A stretch of 64,000 nucleotides of DNA. It comes from Alphaproteobacteria bacterium (GTDB taxonomy: Bacteria; Pseudomonadota; Alphaproteobacteria; UBA8366). The stretch spans positions 1-64,000 of the forward strand of contig JANQKC010000006.1 of assembly GCA_028281325.1 (NCBI GenBank). The letters are read 5' to 3'. A program made the translations under genes and the position numbers. The notes below the pieces were generated by a model. It worked only from the letters and a program-made list of their open reading frames with translations, searched no databases and was not told where the DNA came from. Below, piece after piece: positions 44,611 to 54,707 of the stretch. Each line of letters starts with the position of its first letter. Position 1 is the stretch's first letter.

Positions 44611-45072
44611 CTAATTCGACGTCGCCTCGCCGGGCTTCGGCAGTTCGGCCAGCAACGAAACCTTGTTGAATCCGGCGGCGCTGATCTCGCCCATGACTCG
44701 CATCACCATGCCGTACTGAATCGCCTGATCGCCGCGCACATAAATCTTAGTGTCCGGCTTGGCATCGGTAATCGCGACGAGCCGCGGAATCAGCTGCGCC
44801 ATCTCCACCGACTGCTGTTGAATATAGACCGCGCCCTCGCCGTCGATACTGATAACGAGCGGTTCTTCGGAATCGTTCAACGTCGCGGCCTTTGTCCGCG
44901 GCAGATCGACCGGAACGCCAACGGATAACAACGGCGCCGTGACCATGAAAACGATAAGCAGAACCAGCATGACGTCGACGAAGGGCGTCACGTTGATTTC
45001 CGACATCGGCTCGCGACGGAATTTGCTGGCGCGCCGCGAGGTGGAACCTTGTCCTTGAACCGGAGCTGCCAC
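44611..45072 (-). CDS. tolR: TolR energy-transducing protein (ExbD/TolR family)
   Basis: The 153-residue protein has a basic cytoplasmic N-terminus, the single membrane helix with conserved Asp in NVTPFVDVMLVLLIVFMVTA, and a periplasmic domain. The Asp is the proton site of the TolQ-TolR motor. It is 3 bases after tolQ. Confidence 0.95.
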   Translation of the reverse strand: MAAPVQGQGSTSRRASKFRREPMSEINVTPFVDVMLVLLIVFMVTAPLLSVGVPVDLPRTKAATLNDSEEPLVISIDGEGAVYIQQQSVEMAQLIPRLVAITDAKPDTKIYVRGDQAIQYGMVMRVMGEISAAGFNKVSLLAELPKPGEATSN

Positions 45073-45075
45073 GGG

Positions 45076-45807
45076 CTACTCCCCCTCTTCCAATTGCCGT
45101 GACAGAATGGCGCTGAACTCGACGGCGAAGGCCTCCAGGCGGCCGCCATACCGGCCCAAGTCATTGGAAATCTTGTTATAGGCGACCACCGCGGGAATGG
45201 CTGCGATCAAGCCCAACGCCGTCGCGAACAACGCTTCGGCGATGCCGGGCGCCACCACGGCCAAACTGGTCTGCTTGGTCACCGCGATGGCCTGAAAACT
45301 GTTCATGATCCCCCAGACGGTGCCGAACAACCCGATGAACGGCGCGGTCGATCCGACCGACGCCAGGAAGATCATATAGCGCTCGAGCCGGTCCATTTCA
45401 CGGCCGAGCGTCACCTGCATCACGCGATCGATCCGCGCCTGCAAGCCGGCCCGCGCGGTCACCTGCTGCACCAGTCCCTTCGCCGCGGAACGGCGCCATT
45501 CGCGCATCGCCGACGAAAACACCGCGGTCATCGGATCGGAGGGCCGCTGCCCCACGCGTTCGTAAAGGTCGTCCAGCGAACCGCCCGACCAGAATGCGTC
45601 TTCGAAACGGAGCGCCCGCGTTTCCAGGCGGCGCAAACGCCACACCTTGTCGAGGATGATCGCCCAAGTCCAAACCGACGCGATCACCAGGACGAACATG
45701 ACCACCTTGACGACCCAGTCGGCCCGGAGGAACAGGCTCCAAATCGTCATTTCCTCCGCGCCCGTCGAGCCGGCCAGGGCAATCGAGTCAACAATCCCTT
45801 GTTCCAT
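45076..45807 (-). CDS. tolQ: TolQ proton channel (MotA/TolQ/ExbB family)
   Basis: The 243-residue protein has three membrane segments (about 30-52, 144-168, 188-212) and family motifs APFIGLFGTVWGIMNSFQ and AEALFATALGLIAAIPAVVAYN. It forms the channel around TolR. An in-frame ATG at residue 20 (MTIWSLFL) is a possible alternative start. It is 12 bases after ybgC. Confidence 0.95.
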   Translation of the reverse strand: MEQGIVDSIALAGSTGAEEMTIWSLFLRADWVVKVVMFVLVIASVWTWAIILDKVWRLRRLETRALRFEDAFWSGGSLDDLYERVGQRPSDPMTAVFSSAMREWRRSAAKGLVQQVTARAGLQARIDRVMQVTLGREMDRLERYMIFLASVGSTAPFIGLFGTVWGIMNSFQAIAVTKQTSLAVVAPGIAEALFATALGLIAAIPAVVAYNKISNDLGRYGGRLEAFAVEFSAILSRQLEEGE

Positions 45808-45819
45808 ATCTTTCGCTCG

Positions 45820-46248
45820 CTAACTCCGTTTTTGCAGTGAGGCCAACACCGATCGGATCTCCGCCGGCAGGCGGGCCGGCCGACCGGCGTGACTGAGGCA
45901 TGCAAGTCGCACCGACATGTCGGTCAAAAGCGTGCCGCTGCGCATCACGCGCTGGTGCGCCGACAGGGTCGCACCGCCAACCCCGGTAACACGGGTGTGC
46001 ACTTCCAGCGCCTCATCCAGATACGCCGGCTTGTAATAGGTAATGGAACAATCCCGGACGGCAAACATCACCTCGTATTTCTTCATCAACGCCGTGTTGT
46101 TGGTCCCAAGATGCCGCAGCAACTCGCTGCGCGCCCGCTCTGCAAATTTGAGATAGTTCGCGTAGTAAACGATTCCGCCCGCGTCTGTATCCTCGTAGTA
46201 GACCCGAAACGGAAAGACATGAACGTCATCCGAAACGGCGTCAGCCAT
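45820..46248 (-). CDS. ybgC: Tol-Pal associated acyl-CoA thioesterase
   Basis: The 142-residue hotdog-fold protein has [27 protein letters not shown], with the catalytic Asp in the YEDTDAxG motif of the 4-hydroxybenzoyl-CoA thioesterase family. It hydrolyses short acyl-CoA or acyl-ACP. ATG 46248 is preferred, with GGAGG 7 bases upstream; it overlaps the end of ruvB by 8 bases. It heads the tol genes as in most proteobacteria. Confidence 0.92.
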   Translation of the reverse strand: MADAVSDDVHVFPFRVYYEDTDAGGIVYYANYLKFAERARSELLRHLGTNNTALMKKYEVMFAVRDCSITYYKPAYLDEALEVHTRVTGVGGATLSAHQRVMRSGTLLTDMSVRLACLSHAGRPARLPAEIRSVLASLQKRS

Positions 46249-47308
46249 TTCCGGCCTCCGGTATGTCGTCTTCGTCGTCGATGAGTTCAAGTTGCTGCGC
46301 TGCCGATTTCGGCGCGTCCAACCCCAGATAGCGCCAACCCTGCAACGTCAGCATCCGGCCGCGTTGCGTGCGCTGGAGATATCCTTGCTGAATGAGATAC
46401 GGCTCGATGACGTCCTCCAGGACGTCGCGCTGGTCGGCAAGCGCGGCCGCGAGCGTCTCGACACCAGCGGGCCCGCCGGCGCAATTCACCGCGAGGTAAT
46501 TCAGGTAGCGCCGGTCCATCGCGTCGAGACCGTCCGGATCCACGCCGAGACGGCTGAGCGCGGCGTCCGCCGCATCCTGGTCTACCTCGCCGTTGCCGTC
46601 GACCAACGCGAAATCGCGCACGCGGCGCAACAGCCGGCCCGCAACGCGCGGCGTACCCCGGCTGCGCCGGGCGATTTCGCCCGCCCCTTCCGGCGTCAGC
46701 GTCATGCCAAGCACCCGCGCGCCGCGCTGCACCACCTTGCACAAATCCTCTTCGCTGTAGAAGTTCATGCGCAGGTGAATGCCGAACCGCTCGCGCAACG
46801 GCGTGGTGATCAGGCCGGATCGGGTCGTCGCCGCAACCAACGTGAAGGGCGGCAGGTCGATCCGGATCGATCGGGCCGACGGTCCTTCGCCGATAATGAG
46901 GTCGAGCTGAAAATCCTCCATCGCGGGATAGAGAATTTCCTCGACCGCCGGATTGAGACGATGAATCTCGTCGATGAACAGCACGTCGTGCGGCTGCAGA
47001 TTCGTCAGGATCGCGGCAAGGTCTCCGGCCTTCGCGATGACCGGGCCCGACGTGGCGCGAAAACTGACGCCCAACTCGCGCGCGACGATTTGCGCGAGCG
47101 TGGTCTTGCCCAGTCCGGGCGGACCGTGCAGCAGCGTATGGTCGAGCGCCTCGGACCGGGTGCGCGCCGCCTCGATGAACACCGCCAGATTCTCCCGGAC
47201 CGTCGGCTGGCCGATGAAGTCTTCCAGGGTTTGCGGCCGGATCGACGCCTCCGGCGCGTCCTCCTCGGCGAAGGACGCTTCGACCACGCGGTCCGTGTTC
47301 GGACTCAC
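46241..47308 (-). CDS. ruvB: Holliday junction branch migration helicase RuvB
   Basis: The 355-residue AAA+ motor has [10 protein letters not shown], Walker [13 protein letters not shown], Walker [12 protein letters not shown] and sensor 1 ATTRSGLI, then a winged helix at the end. It drives branch migration with RuvA. The GTG start at 47308 overlaps the ruvA stop by GTGA. The C-terminal 20 residues are acidic. Confidence 0.97.
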   Translation of the reverse strand: MSPNTDRVVEASFAEEDAPEASIRPQTLEDFIGQPTVRENLAVFIEAARTRSEALDHTLLHGPPGLGKTTLAQIVARELGVSFRATSGPVIAKAGDLAAILTNLQPHDVLFIDEIHRLNPAVEEILYPAMEDFQLDLIIGEGPSARSIRIDLPPFTLVAATTRSGLITTPLRERFGIHLRMNFYSEEDLCKVVQRGARVLGMTLTPEGAGEIARRSRGTPRVAGRLLRRVRDFALVDGNGEVDQDAADAALSRLGVDPDGLDAMDRRYLNYLAVNCAGGPAGVETLAAALADQRDVLEDVIEPYLIQQGYLQRTQRGRMLTLQGWRYLGLDAPKSAAQQLELIDDEDDIPEAGNG

Positions 47309-47913
47309 TGCGCCAACTCCTTCAATCCAACGCGGATCAAGTCATCGATGGCCGCAGCCTCGCCGAGCGCCTGTCCCGCCCGCGCCACGGCGCCGAAGGC
47401 TTCGGTCCGCGAAAACCCGAGATTGACCAATGCCGACACCGCCTCCTCGTTCGACGACCCTTCCGCCACGGCCGGCGCCTGCGCGCCCCATGCCGCGGGG
47501 CTGAACGACAACGCGCCGACCTTATCCTTCAATTCAACGACGATCCGCGCCGCCAGTTTCGGGCCAACGCCATTGGCCCGCGCGACCGTGGCCTTGTCCT
47601 GCGCCGCGACCGCTTGGAACAACTCTTCGGTCGAGACCGCGCTGAGAATCGCCAACGCCACTTTAGCGCCGACGCCCTGCACCCGGGTCAACAGCCGAAA
47701 CCAAGATCGTTCGGCCTCTTCCAGGAAGCCATACAAATGAATGTGATCTTCCCGGACATGGGTTTCAACGTGGACCCGAACCGCGCTCCCCGGCGCGGGC
47801 AAGTCGCCCAGCGTCCGCGACGAACAAAAAACCAAGTATCCGACGCCACCGACATCGACGATGGCGCTATCCTCGCCGAGCGACTCCAGAACACCGCGCA
47901 AGGAGGCAATCAT
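47305..47913 (-). CDS. ruvA: Holliday junction-binding protein RuvA
   Basis: The 202-residue protein has the OB fold start [20 protein letters not shown], the two HhH motifs ([20 protein letters not shown] and [20 protein letters not shown]) and a C-terminal RuvB-binding domain ([17 protein letters not shown]). The true start is ATG 47913, overlapping the ruvC stop by ATGA. Confidence 0.97.
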   Translation of the reverse strand: MIASLRGVLESLGEDSAIVDVGGVGYLVFCSSRTLGDLPAPGSAVRVHVETHVREDHIHLYGFLEEAERSWFRLLTRVQGVGAKVALAILSAVSTEELFQAVAAQDKATVARANGVGPKLAARIVVELKDKVGALSFSPAAWGAQAPAVAEGSSNEEAVSALVNLGFSRTEAFGAVARAGQALGEAAAIDDLIRVGLKELAQ

Positions 47914-48419
47914 CGCGCGACCCCCTGCCGCGATCCCGACCAAACCGCCGAGGTTTCGGCGAAATGCGCATGGCAGATGGCGACCGCAAGCGCGTCCGCG
48001 GCGTCGGGGCCGGTAATCGTACAGCCGGGCAACAGACGCGACACCATATGCTGCACCTGATCCTTGTTGGCATGCCCCGCGCCGACCACCGATTTCTTGA
48101 TCCGGTTCGCCGAATACTCCGCAACCGCCAGCCCGGCCAGGGCCGGCACCACCAGGACAACGCCGCGCGCTTCGCCCAGTTTCAATGTCGACGACGCATT
48201 CTTGTTGACGAAGGTTTCTTCGACCGCCGCTTCGTCCGGCTCGTACTGCTCGAGAATTTCCATCAGACCGTCGTGCAGCGCGCGCAAACGCCACGCCAGC
48301 GGTTCCTTCGGATCGGGACGCACCGCGCCGTCGGCGACATGCGCCAACCGGTTGCCCGACACGTCGATGACGCCCCATCCCGTGCTCCGCAGGCCGGGGT
48401 CGAGACCGATCAAACGCAT
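47910..48419 (-). CDS. ruvC: Crossover junction endodeoxyribonuclease RuvC
   Basis: The 169-residue resolvase begins [19 protein letters not shown], with catalytic Asp7. Catalytic Glu lies in AAVEETFVN and the final Asp in [14 protein letters not shown]. It cuts Holliday junctions within the RuvABC complex. The ATG at 48419 is used; a TTG six codons earlier has no support. It follows yebC by 14 bases. Confidence 0.96.
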   Translation of the reverse strand: MRLIGLDPGLRSTGWGVIDVSGNRLAHVADGAVRPDPKEPLAWRLRALHDGLMEILEQYEPDEAAVEETFVNKNASSTLKLGEARGVVLVVPALAGLAVAEYSANRIKKSVVGAGHANKDQVQHMVSRLLPGCTITGPDAADALAVAICHAHFAETSAVWSGSRQGVAR

Positions 48420-48433
48420 GGCGGATCCGTGTT

Positions 48434-49183
48434 TCAAGCCGTCAACCGTGCCAATGTCTCTTCTTCGATATCGTAGTTGGCCGACACCGTCTGCACATCG
48501 TCATTGTCGTCGAGCGCGTCCATCAGGCCGAACAAGGTAGACGCTTCCTTCTCGCCGACCGTCACCGTTGTTTGCGGCCGCCACACCAGGTTGGCGGAAA
48601 CCGGATCGCCGAACGTGTCGGCCAGGGCGCCGGCGACCGCGTGCAGATCGTCGGCCGCGCAGGTCACTTCATGCCCGTCCGCGGAGGATTGGACATCCTC
48701 CGCGCCGGCTTCGAGGGCGGCTTCGAACATGCCGTCGTCGTCGGCAACGTCGGTCGCATAGCGGATTTCTCCGACCCGATCGAACATGAAGCTGACCGAC
48801 CCCGACTCCGCCAGATTGCCGCCGTTCTTGCTGAAGGCGGCGCGGAGCTCCGACGCCGTGCGGTTCCGGTTGTCGGTCAGCGCTTCCACGATCACCGCGA
48901 TACCGCCCGGGCCATAGCCTTCGTAGCGCATCTCTTCGAAGTTCGTATCGTCGGTTCCGCCCGCGCCCTTCTTGATGGCGCGGTCGATATTGTCTTTCGG
49001 CATGTTCGCCGACCGGGCCGCCGAAATCGCGGATCGCAGCCGCGGATTGGCGGACGGATCGTCACCGCCCTGTTTGGCCGCGACCGTGAGTTCGCGCCCG
49101 AGTTTCGAAAACAGCTTGGCGCGCTTTTTGTCCTGCGCGCCCTTGCGGTACATGATGTTCTTGAATTGGGAATGACCAGCCAT
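48434..49183 (-). CDS. yebC: YebC/PmpR-family transcription/translation regulator
   Basis: The 249-residue protein begins [18 protein letters not shown] and contains [32 protein letters not shown] and [19 protein letters not shown], the YebC signature (with MAGHS[KQ]WxxI). YebC-like proteins bind DNA as regulators and have been linked to ribosome stalling relief. Linkage to ruvC is near universal. It is the first gene of the leftward ruv-tol block. Confidence 0.96.
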   Translation of the reverse strand: MAGHSQFKNIMYRKGAQDKKRAKLFSKLGRELTVAAKQGGDDPSANPRLRSAISAARSANMPKDNIDRAIKKGAGGTDDTNFEEMRYEGYGPGGIAVIVEALTDNRNRTASELRAAFSKNGGNLAESGSVSFMFDRVGEIRYATDVADDDGMFEAALEAGAEDVQSSADGHEVTCAADDLHAVAGALADTFGDPVSANLVWRPQTTVTVGEKEASTLFGLMDALDDNDDVQTVSANYDIEEETLARLTA

Positions 49184-49510
49184 CGCTCCTGCGCCCGCGC
49201 GGACGCCCTCAAGCCAATGAGTAACATAGCCGGTCTATACACCACATTTTGCACGCAAATAAACCGCCGATAGCGTCTGTTAACAATCCAATATGGCAAA
49301 TTTGCGGCGTTTCCCGGGATTAGCGCGACCGGCGGCCGTCAATGCGGCGGCGTAGTCGACCGCGACGGCAACCGTCGGCGGCCCACCCGGCTTAACGAAT
49401 TCTTCACCCCGACTTGCAATTGATTCGCTTGGTCATCCGGCGACCGGTCCCGGCGTTTGCCCGGACGACGCGGTCACCGGCCCCCTATGGTTCAACGGAA
49501 AGGTGCAGCC
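49184..49510. other. Divergent intergenic region before yebC and the Hpt gene
   Basis: These 327 bases should contain the promoters of the ruv-tol block (leftward) and of the Hpt gene (rightward). AT-rich patches occur at 49225-49300. A TTAA-N7-TTCA motif at 49392-49406 is one base from the CtrA consensus. No coding frame is supported. Confidence 0.4.
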
Positions 49511-49969
49511 ATGCAACGGCGTTCGATGCAGAATACGGCTGCGGTTCCGTCGCTCAACAACACCGTCATCGACGCGGATACGTTCAAGCGCGCCGAGGAA
49601 GCCGTCCGTAAGCTGTCCGAGCAATACCGCGATTGGGCGCTCAGCGACATCGAGGCTCTGCGCGGATACATCGACAGCCTTTCGGGCGAGGAGACGCGTC
49701 AGGAGGCCATCGCGAAAATCCGCTCGACCGCGCATGACATGCGGGGTCAAGGCAGCACCTTCGGCTATCCGTTGATCACGCAGATCGCGCAATCGATTTC
49801 CCAAACATTGAAGATGCTGCTGCCGCCGGCCGAGCTCATCGTCGACCTGACGGCGCATGTGGACACGGTCGAGGCGATCATCGAAAGCGAAGCGACCGGC
49901 GACGGCGGCGACGAGGGTCCCGGCATCCTGAAGGCCTTGGAAGACAGAATCGGCCGGCGCGTCGACTGA
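49511..49969 (+). CDS. Stand-alone Hpt (histidine phosphotransfer) domain protein
   Basis: The 152-residue, mostly helical protein has AHDMRGQGSTFGYPLI, matching the Hpt active-site pattern HxxxGxxxxxG with His75. Hpt proteins relay phosphoryl groups between hybrid kinases and response regulators. No kinase or regulator gene is next to it. ATG 49511 is preceded by GGAAAGGTG. An upstream start 18 codons earlier would add a low-complexity stretch and is less likely. Confidence 0.75.
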   Translation: MQRRSMQNTAAVPSLNNTVIDADTFKRAEEAVRKLSEQYRDWALSDIEALRGYIDSLSGEETRQEAIAKIRSTAHDMRGQGSTFGYPLITQIAQSISQTLKMLLPPAELIVDLTAHVDTVEAIIESEATGDGGDEGPGILKALEDRIGRRVD

Positions 49970-49977
49970 TCCCCGGT

Positions 49978-50802
49978 TTATCGATCGACCGCGGGCACCG
50001 ATGCGCTAAGCCGCCCGCCGACGCGCACCGGCTCCACGCGGGTTGCCAATCCCGTGGCCGGATCGGTTTCCACGAAGGTGCCGCACAGCGTCCCCTCGCC
50101 CATTGCCGGGCTGAGACGTTCCTTCGGAAACCGCCGTTGGAAATTGCGGATCGACGCCCGGGGTTCCATACCGATGACCGACGCGTAGTCGCCGCACATC
50201 CCCGCATCCGTCTGATAGGCCGTCCCGCCGGCCAGCACGCGGGCATCCGCCGTCGGGACATGGGTATGCGTGCCGACCACGAGGGTCGCGTGCCCATCCG
50301 CCACGATGCCCAACGCGCTCTTCTCACTCGTCGCCTCGCCGTGAACATCGACCAAGATGGCGTCATAACCGGCGGATTTCGGCGTGCCCTGCGGCAACGC
50401 CTTTTCCAGCGCCGCAAACGGATCGTCCAGCAGTTCCATGAACAGTCGGCACATCAGGTTGATCACCTTGATACGGCGACCGCGGCCATCCTGATAATCG
50501 TGGTCGCCCCGGCCGGGGGTTCCCGCCGGGTAATTCAGCGGGCGCAGCAGACGGCGATCCTCGTTCAGCGCGGGGATGATCTCCGCCTTGTCCCAGGTGT
50601 GATTGCCGCCGGTGATCACGTCCGCGCCGGCGTCGAACAGTTCCGTGCAGATCTTTTCGGTTATCCCGAAGCCATGGGCGGCGTTCTCGCCGTTGACGAC
50701 CACGAAATCCAGGCCAAGCTCATCGCGCAATCCCGGCAGCGCGGCGGTTACCGCATCCCGTCCGCTGCGCCCGACGACGTCGCCGCAAAATAATAGCCGC
50801 AT
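49978..50802 (-). CDS. YmdB-type metallophosphoesterase (TIGR00282 family)
   Basis: The 274-residue protein has RLLFCGDVVGRSGRDAV (GDxxG), VVNGENAAHGFG, ITGGNHTWDKAEI and VVGTHTHVPTAD, the metal-binding motifs of the family. Members such as YmdB hydrolyse 2',3'-cyclic nucleotides or act on c-di-nucleotides. ATG 50802 has GAGGAG upstream and overlaps the stop of the next upstream gene (TGATG), showing coupling. Confidence 0.9.
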   Translation of the reverse strand: MRLLFCGDVVGRSGRDAVTAALPGLRDELGLDFVVVNGENAAHGFGITEKICTELFDAGADVITGGNHTWDKAEIIPALNEDRRLLRPLNYPAGTPGRGDHDYQDGRGRRIKVINLMCRLFMELLDDPFAALEKALPQGTPKSAGYDAILVDVHGEATSEKSALGIVADGHATLVVGTHTHVPTADARVLAGGTAYQTDAGMCGDYASVIGMEPRASIRNFQRRFPKERLSPAMGEGTLCGTFVETDPATGLATRVEPVRVGGRLSASVPAVDR

Positions 50803-51401
50803 CAGGGCTCCTCGCTCGTGCGGATCGCTTCTTCGGGAGTCACAATCCAATCCATTGCTTCGTCTTGCGGGCCGCGCGGAATTTCCGCGACCTCTTGCGC
50901 GGCGAACCCGACGCCGACTGCCAGTATCGTCCGACCGGACCGCAACGCCGCGATCGTCCGGTCGTAGTATCCGCCGCCATATCCCAACCGATAGCCGCGC
51001 CGATCATATCCGAGCAGCGGCACGATCAACACGTCGGGAACAGCCACGGGCGCCTTCTCGCACGGATGCTTCGTTCCCAGCGGCCCGTCCGCCAACGCAT
51101 CGCCCGGCCGCCACTGTCGGAACTGCAACGGTTGCCCGCGCCCGACCACGACGGGCATAGCGATACCGTGGCCCGATGCACGCCATGCCGCCAAGGCGGG
51201 CAGCACGTCGATCTCGTCACCGATCGGCAGATAGCCCGCCACCATGGCCGTTTCGGACAACGACAGCGTCGCGCTTAGGGCGCCGCTCAGCCGCTCACCG
51301 GCGAGGCCGGTTTGCGCGGCAGCAGAAGCCCGGCGCGTCCGCAACGCCTTGCGCAGCGCCTTCTTCTCCTCCTGAAGCGAAATCTTGCTATCCGGGGTCA
51401 C
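50802..51401 (-). CDS. 5-formyltetrahydrofolate cyclo-ligase
   Basis: The 199-residue protein converts 5-formyl-THF to 5,10-methenyl-THF with ATP. It has KKALRKALRTRR at the N-terminus and the characteristic YRLGYGGGYYDRTIA near the C-terminus. The start is GTG 51401 with weak ribosome signals. Its position after zapA and 6S RNA is the conserved ygfA arrangement. Confidence 0.93.
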   Translation of the reverse strand: MTPDSKISLQEEKKALRKALRTRRASAAAQTGLAGERLSGALSATLSLSETAMVAGYLPIGDEIDVLPALAAWRASGHGIAMPVVVGRGQPLQFRQWRPGDALADGPLGTKHPCEKAPVAVPDVLIVPLLGYDRRGYRLGYGGGYYDRTIAALRSGRTILAVGVGFAAQEVAEIPRGPQDEAMDWIVTPEEAIRTSEEP

Positions 51402-51423
51402 GCGACGGCCGTTCGGTCAATGC

Positions 51424-51597
51424 GGTTGGGCGGCGCCGCCTCGGCCGTCGGTCGGGAAAGTCCGTTTGGGACCTGGTACACCAGGTGGGCGCCGTATATC
51501 GAGACCAGGATCCCGACAGGGACAGCTCCCTGCAAACGATTTAAGCCCCCGGGACAATGTGTGACCGGTCGAACCGCGCAGCCACCGCCCACCGTAT
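51424..51597 (-). ncRNA. ssrS: 6S RNA
   Basis: The interval between zapA and the cyclo-ligase gene, transcribed leftwards, has the layout and sequence pattern of alphaproteobacterial 6S RNA. It has a GACCGGTCACACATTGTCCCGG region, a GGGCTTAAAT bubble segment, a CAGGGA-GCTG-TCCCTG hairpin (51517-51532) and a CGCCCACCTGG hairpin arm with ACCTGG/CCAGGT (51471-51486). The ends GGGCGG and CCGCCC can close the long rod. 6S RNA mimics an open promoter and sequesters sigma70 polymerase in stationary phase. Ends are approximate. Confidence 0.82.
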
Positions 51598-51599
51598 AC

Positions 51600-51956
51600 C
51601 TAGGCTTCTTCCAACCGGGCGGCAATAGCTTCCAGTTGCGCCGATGTCGTTTCCAGAGCCGCCGCCATTTCGTCGGCAACCTGTGTCGTCTTCGTTTCGT
51701 TCAGGCGCGCCAGCACGTCGCCGTCCGCTTCGCCGCGCGTGACGGCCAGTTCGGCATAGGCGTCGGATAGTTCATCGGCGATCAGCAAACCAACCATCAG
51801 CAGCAACCGACTATCGCCGATCTGCCCGACGGACTCGACCAGTTCACTGACGCGCCGGTCGAGATATTCGGCGAGGCGCGCCAGATGGTTTTCCTGTCCA
51901 TCGTCGCAAACGATGGAGTAATCGCGGCCGTTTATCGTAATGGAGATTTGGCTCAT
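51600..51956 (-). CDS. zapA: Cell division protein ZapA
   Basis: The 118-residue protein starts with SQISITINGRDYSIVCDDGQE and has RLAEYLDRRVSELVESVGQIGDSRLLLMVGLLIADEL followed by a coiled-coil tail, the ZapA pattern. It bundles FtsZ filaments at the division site. Its place upstream of 6S RNA is conserved across proteobacteria. Confidence 0.93.
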   Translation of the reverse strand: MSQISITINGRDYSIVCDDGQENHLARLAEYLDRRVSELVESVGQIGDSRLLLMVGLLIADELSDAYAELAVTRGEADGDVLARLNETKTTQVADEMAAALETTSAQLEAIAARLEEA

Positions 51957-52002
51957 GGTGCGGCGGCTTCACTCTACAGCGGACGTTGAAGGGAGTTCGG
52001 GA

Positions 52003-52233
52003 TCACTCGTCCAGAACCTTGCGCAAACGGTCGATCGTACTGTCCAGGCGACTCGCCAATGTCGATGTAACGGCCTGCAGCCGCGCATTGTCCGACCGGG
52101 CGGCGTCCAATTCTTCCGACAATGCCGTCACGTCCTGTTGCGAGTCGACGGCGGTGAATCGCTTGTCCACGGCCTGATCCAGCCGGGTAAGCGCGGTTTC
52201 CAAACGGTCTTGAGCCTCTTGTAAACGAGACAT
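52003..52233 (-). CDS. Small coiled-coil protein (DUF4164)
   Basis: The 76-residue protein is a continuous amphipathic helix pattern (MSRLQEAQDRLETALTRLDQ...DSTIDRLRKVLDE). It matches the DUF4164 type found directly upstream of zapA in alphaproteobacteria. A divisome role is inferred from linkage only. Confidence 0.75.
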   Translation of the reverse strand: MSRLQEAQDRLETALTRLDQAVDKRFTAVDSQQDVTALSEELDAARSDNARLQAVTSTLASRLDSTIDRLRKVLDE

Positions 52234-52569
52234 ACTGCCTACTCGATATCAATTAGAATTCAAGATGTTGCGCTGGGCCAGAAGCATAAGTCACGCGGTC
52301 TGCACGTTCCACAAGAAATTCGGCCGAAGTTGTATTTTCATCGGATTTCACCCTTCGCAATCGCCGCGGCCGGGCGCACCCGACGCCACCCCCTGCACCC
52401 GGACGGAACGGACCGCAGGCGGTACGCCGCCTCCGCCATTGACGGACGTTAACGAGGGCGGCATGGTGCCGCCGGTGTCGGCCTCAAGCGCCGCCTTTTC
52501 AGTCCGACAACCGCCAGCCGGCACCGTCAGTCAAACCCTATAGGCGTATAGGAAAGTGGATACCGCCCA
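52234..52569. other. Divergent promoter region before DUF4164-zapA and tkt
   Basis: The 336-base gap contains a CCTATA-GGCG-TATAGG hairpin (52537-52552) just before the tkt ribosome site (GGAAAGTGGA). A 92-codon rightward frame from 52265 is of unlikely composition and is not annotated. Promoters for both directions should lie here. Confidence 0.45.
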
Positions 52570-54573
52570 ATGACATCCGCCGACTCAAACACGGCGTCGT
52601 CGCCCAGCCATATGGACATGGCGAATGCGATACGTTTTCTCGCGATGGACGCGGTCGAGAAGGCCAACTCCGGCCACCCTGGCATGCCGATGGGCATGGC
52701 GGATATCGCGACCGTGCTTTTCACCCGTTACATGAAGTTCGATCCTGCCGATCCGCAATGGCCGGACCGCGACCGGTTCGTTCTGTCGAACGGCCATGGG
52801 TCGATGCTGCTTTACGCGCTGCTCTATCTGACCGGCTACCCGGATATGGATATCGAGCAGATCAAGAATTTCCGCCAACTCGGCAGCAGGACAGCGGGCC
52901 ATCCCGAGTACTGCCACGCGCCCGGCATCGAGACCACGACCGGTCCCTTGGGTCAGGGATTGGCGAACGCCGTCGGCATGGCCTTGGCGGAGCGGATGCT
53001 GGCGGCGCGGTTCGGCCCGGAACTGGTCGATCATTACACCTATGTCTTCACCGGCGACGGCTGTTTGATGGAAGGCATCAGCCAGGAAGCGATTTCGCTG
53101 GCCGGCCATCTGGGCCTCGGCAAGCTGATCGTCTTTTTCGACGACAATTCCATCTCGATCGACGGCGCGACCGACCTGACCACCGGCGACGATCAGGCGA
53201 TGCGCTTCAAGGCGAGCGGCTGGCATGTGCAGTCGATCGACGGCCACGATCCGGACGCGATCGCCGCCGCCATCGAAGCGGCGCAAGCCGCGGACGCGCC
53301 ATCGATGATCGCCTGCCGCACCGTCATCGGATACGGCGCGCCCAACAAACAAGGCACCGCCGGGACCCATGGCGCGGCGCTCGGGGCCGACGAGGTTCAG
53401 GCCACCCGCGACGCACTCGGATGGCCGCACGCCCCCTTCGTGATCCCCAACGAGACGTTGGACGGATGGCGCGAAGCCGGCGCGCGCGGCGCGCGGACGC
53501 TGGCGAGCTGGCAAGACCGTCTGGCCTCGGTCGACAGCGAAACCGCCGCCACCTTCAAACGGATGATCGCCGGCGATTTGCCGGAAGGCTTCGAAGCCGC
53601 CGTCAGAAGCATGAAACAGGCGCTCGCCGACGACCCGCCGAAACTGGCGACGCGGCAAGCCTCGAAAAACACGCTCAACATGCTGATCGACGCCGTGCCG
53701 TCGCTCGTCGGCGGCTCGGCTGACCTGACCGGATCCAACCTGACCAAGGCCGCGACGATGAACGACGTCTCGGCGGACGATTTCAGCGGCCAGTACATCT
53801 ATTACGGCGTACGCGAACACGGCATGGCCGCCATCATGAACGGTATCGCCTTGCATGGCGGGTTTATCCCATTCGGAGGCACCTTCCTCGTCTTCACCGA
53901 TTACTGCCGCCCGTCCATTCGGCTGTCGGCCTTGATGGAACAGCGCGTGGTGTACGTCATGACGCATGATTCGATCGGGCTGGGCGAGGACGGACCGACA
54001 CATCAACCGGTCGAACACCTGGCCAGCCTGCGCGCGATTCCCAACCTCCAGGTCTTTCGTCCCTGCGACGCGACCGAGACGCTGGAATGTTGGGCGCTCG
54101 CCCTGGGAAGCAGGACGGCGCCGTCGGTGCTGGCGCTGACCCGCCAAGGCGTGCCGCCGGTCCGCACCGACTTCTCGGAGGAGAATCCCTGCGCGAAGGG
54201 CGCGTACATCCTGGCCGACGCCGACGGCAAGCGGCAGGCAACCATCATCGCCACCGGCTCGGAAGTCGAGATCGCGCTGGCGGCCCGAGACCGCCTGCAG
54301 CAGGACGGTGTCGGGACGGCGGTGGTGTCGGCGCCCTGCCTGGAATTGTTCGACCAGCAGGACGCGGCCTATCGGACATCCGTGCTGGCGCCCGGCAGCG
54401 CCGTGGTCGCGGTCGAGGCGGCCACGTCGATGGGGTGGGACCGGTATCTGGCCGGCCGCGGCGCCTTCATCGGAATGTCCGGGTTCGGCGCTTCCGCCCC
54501 CGCGGGCCAGCTTTACGAACATTTCGGCATTACCCCGACGGCGGTGGTCGACGCGATCAAGGCTCAATTGTAA
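52570..54573 (+). CDS. tkt: Transketolase
   Basis: The 667-residue protein has the thiamine-diphosphate motif [49 protein letters not shown] at the N-terminus, and the middle-domain [15 protein letters not shown] with conserved Glu/His. It moves two-carbon ketol units in the pentose phosphate pathway. It starts the tkt-gap pair. The start MTSADSN has a short leader before [19 protein letters not shown]. Confidence 0.97.
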   Translation: MTSADSNTASSPSHMDMANAIRFLAMDAVEKANSGHPGMPMGMADIATVLFTRYMKFDPADPQWPDRDRFVLSNGHGSMLLYALLYLTGYPDMDIEQIKNFRQLGSRTAGHPEYCHAPGIETTTGPLGQGLANAVGMALAERMLAARFGPELVDHYTYVFTGDGCLMEGISQEAISLAGHLGLGKLIVFFDDNSISIDGATDLTTGDDQAMRFKASGWHVQSIDGHDPDAIAAAIEAAQAADAPSMIACRTVIGYGAPNKQGTAGTHGAALGADEVQATRDALGWPHAPFVIPNETLDGWREAGARGARTLASWQDRLASVDSETAATFKRMIAGDLPEGFEAAVRSMKQALADDPPKLATRQASKNTLNMLIDAVPSLVGGSADLTGSNLTKAATMNDVSADDFSGQYIYYGVREHGMAAIMNGIALHGGFIPFGGTFLVFTDYCRPSIRLSALMEQRVVYVMTHDSIGLGEDGPTHQPVEHLASLRAIPNLQVFRPCDATETLECWALALGSRTAPSVLALTRQGVPPVRTDFSEENPCAKGAYILADADGKRQATIIATGSEVEIALAARDRLQQDGVGTAVVSAPCLELFDQQDAAYRTSVLAPGSAVVAVEAATSMGWDRYLAGRGAFIGMSGFGASAPAGQLYEHFGITPTAVVDAIKAQL

Positions 54574-54707
54574 GTATTAGGGTTAAAAGTCGGCGCTGCG
54601 CCGCCGAACAGCATGACGTGAGCCCGACGCCTCGGCCTTTTTGCAGCAGGGTTGAAGGCTCAAGATGGAGAAAACGAAACACATTCTGACTTTCGGGAGA
54701 AGCATCG

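Noticed and set aside
52265-52543. 92-codon rightward frame between DUF4164 and tkt
   Set aside because: Mixed low-complexity composition, no ribosome site, sits in a promoter gap.
52585-54567. 660-codon leftward frame opposite tkt
   Set aside because: Shadow of transketolase; lacks any domain.
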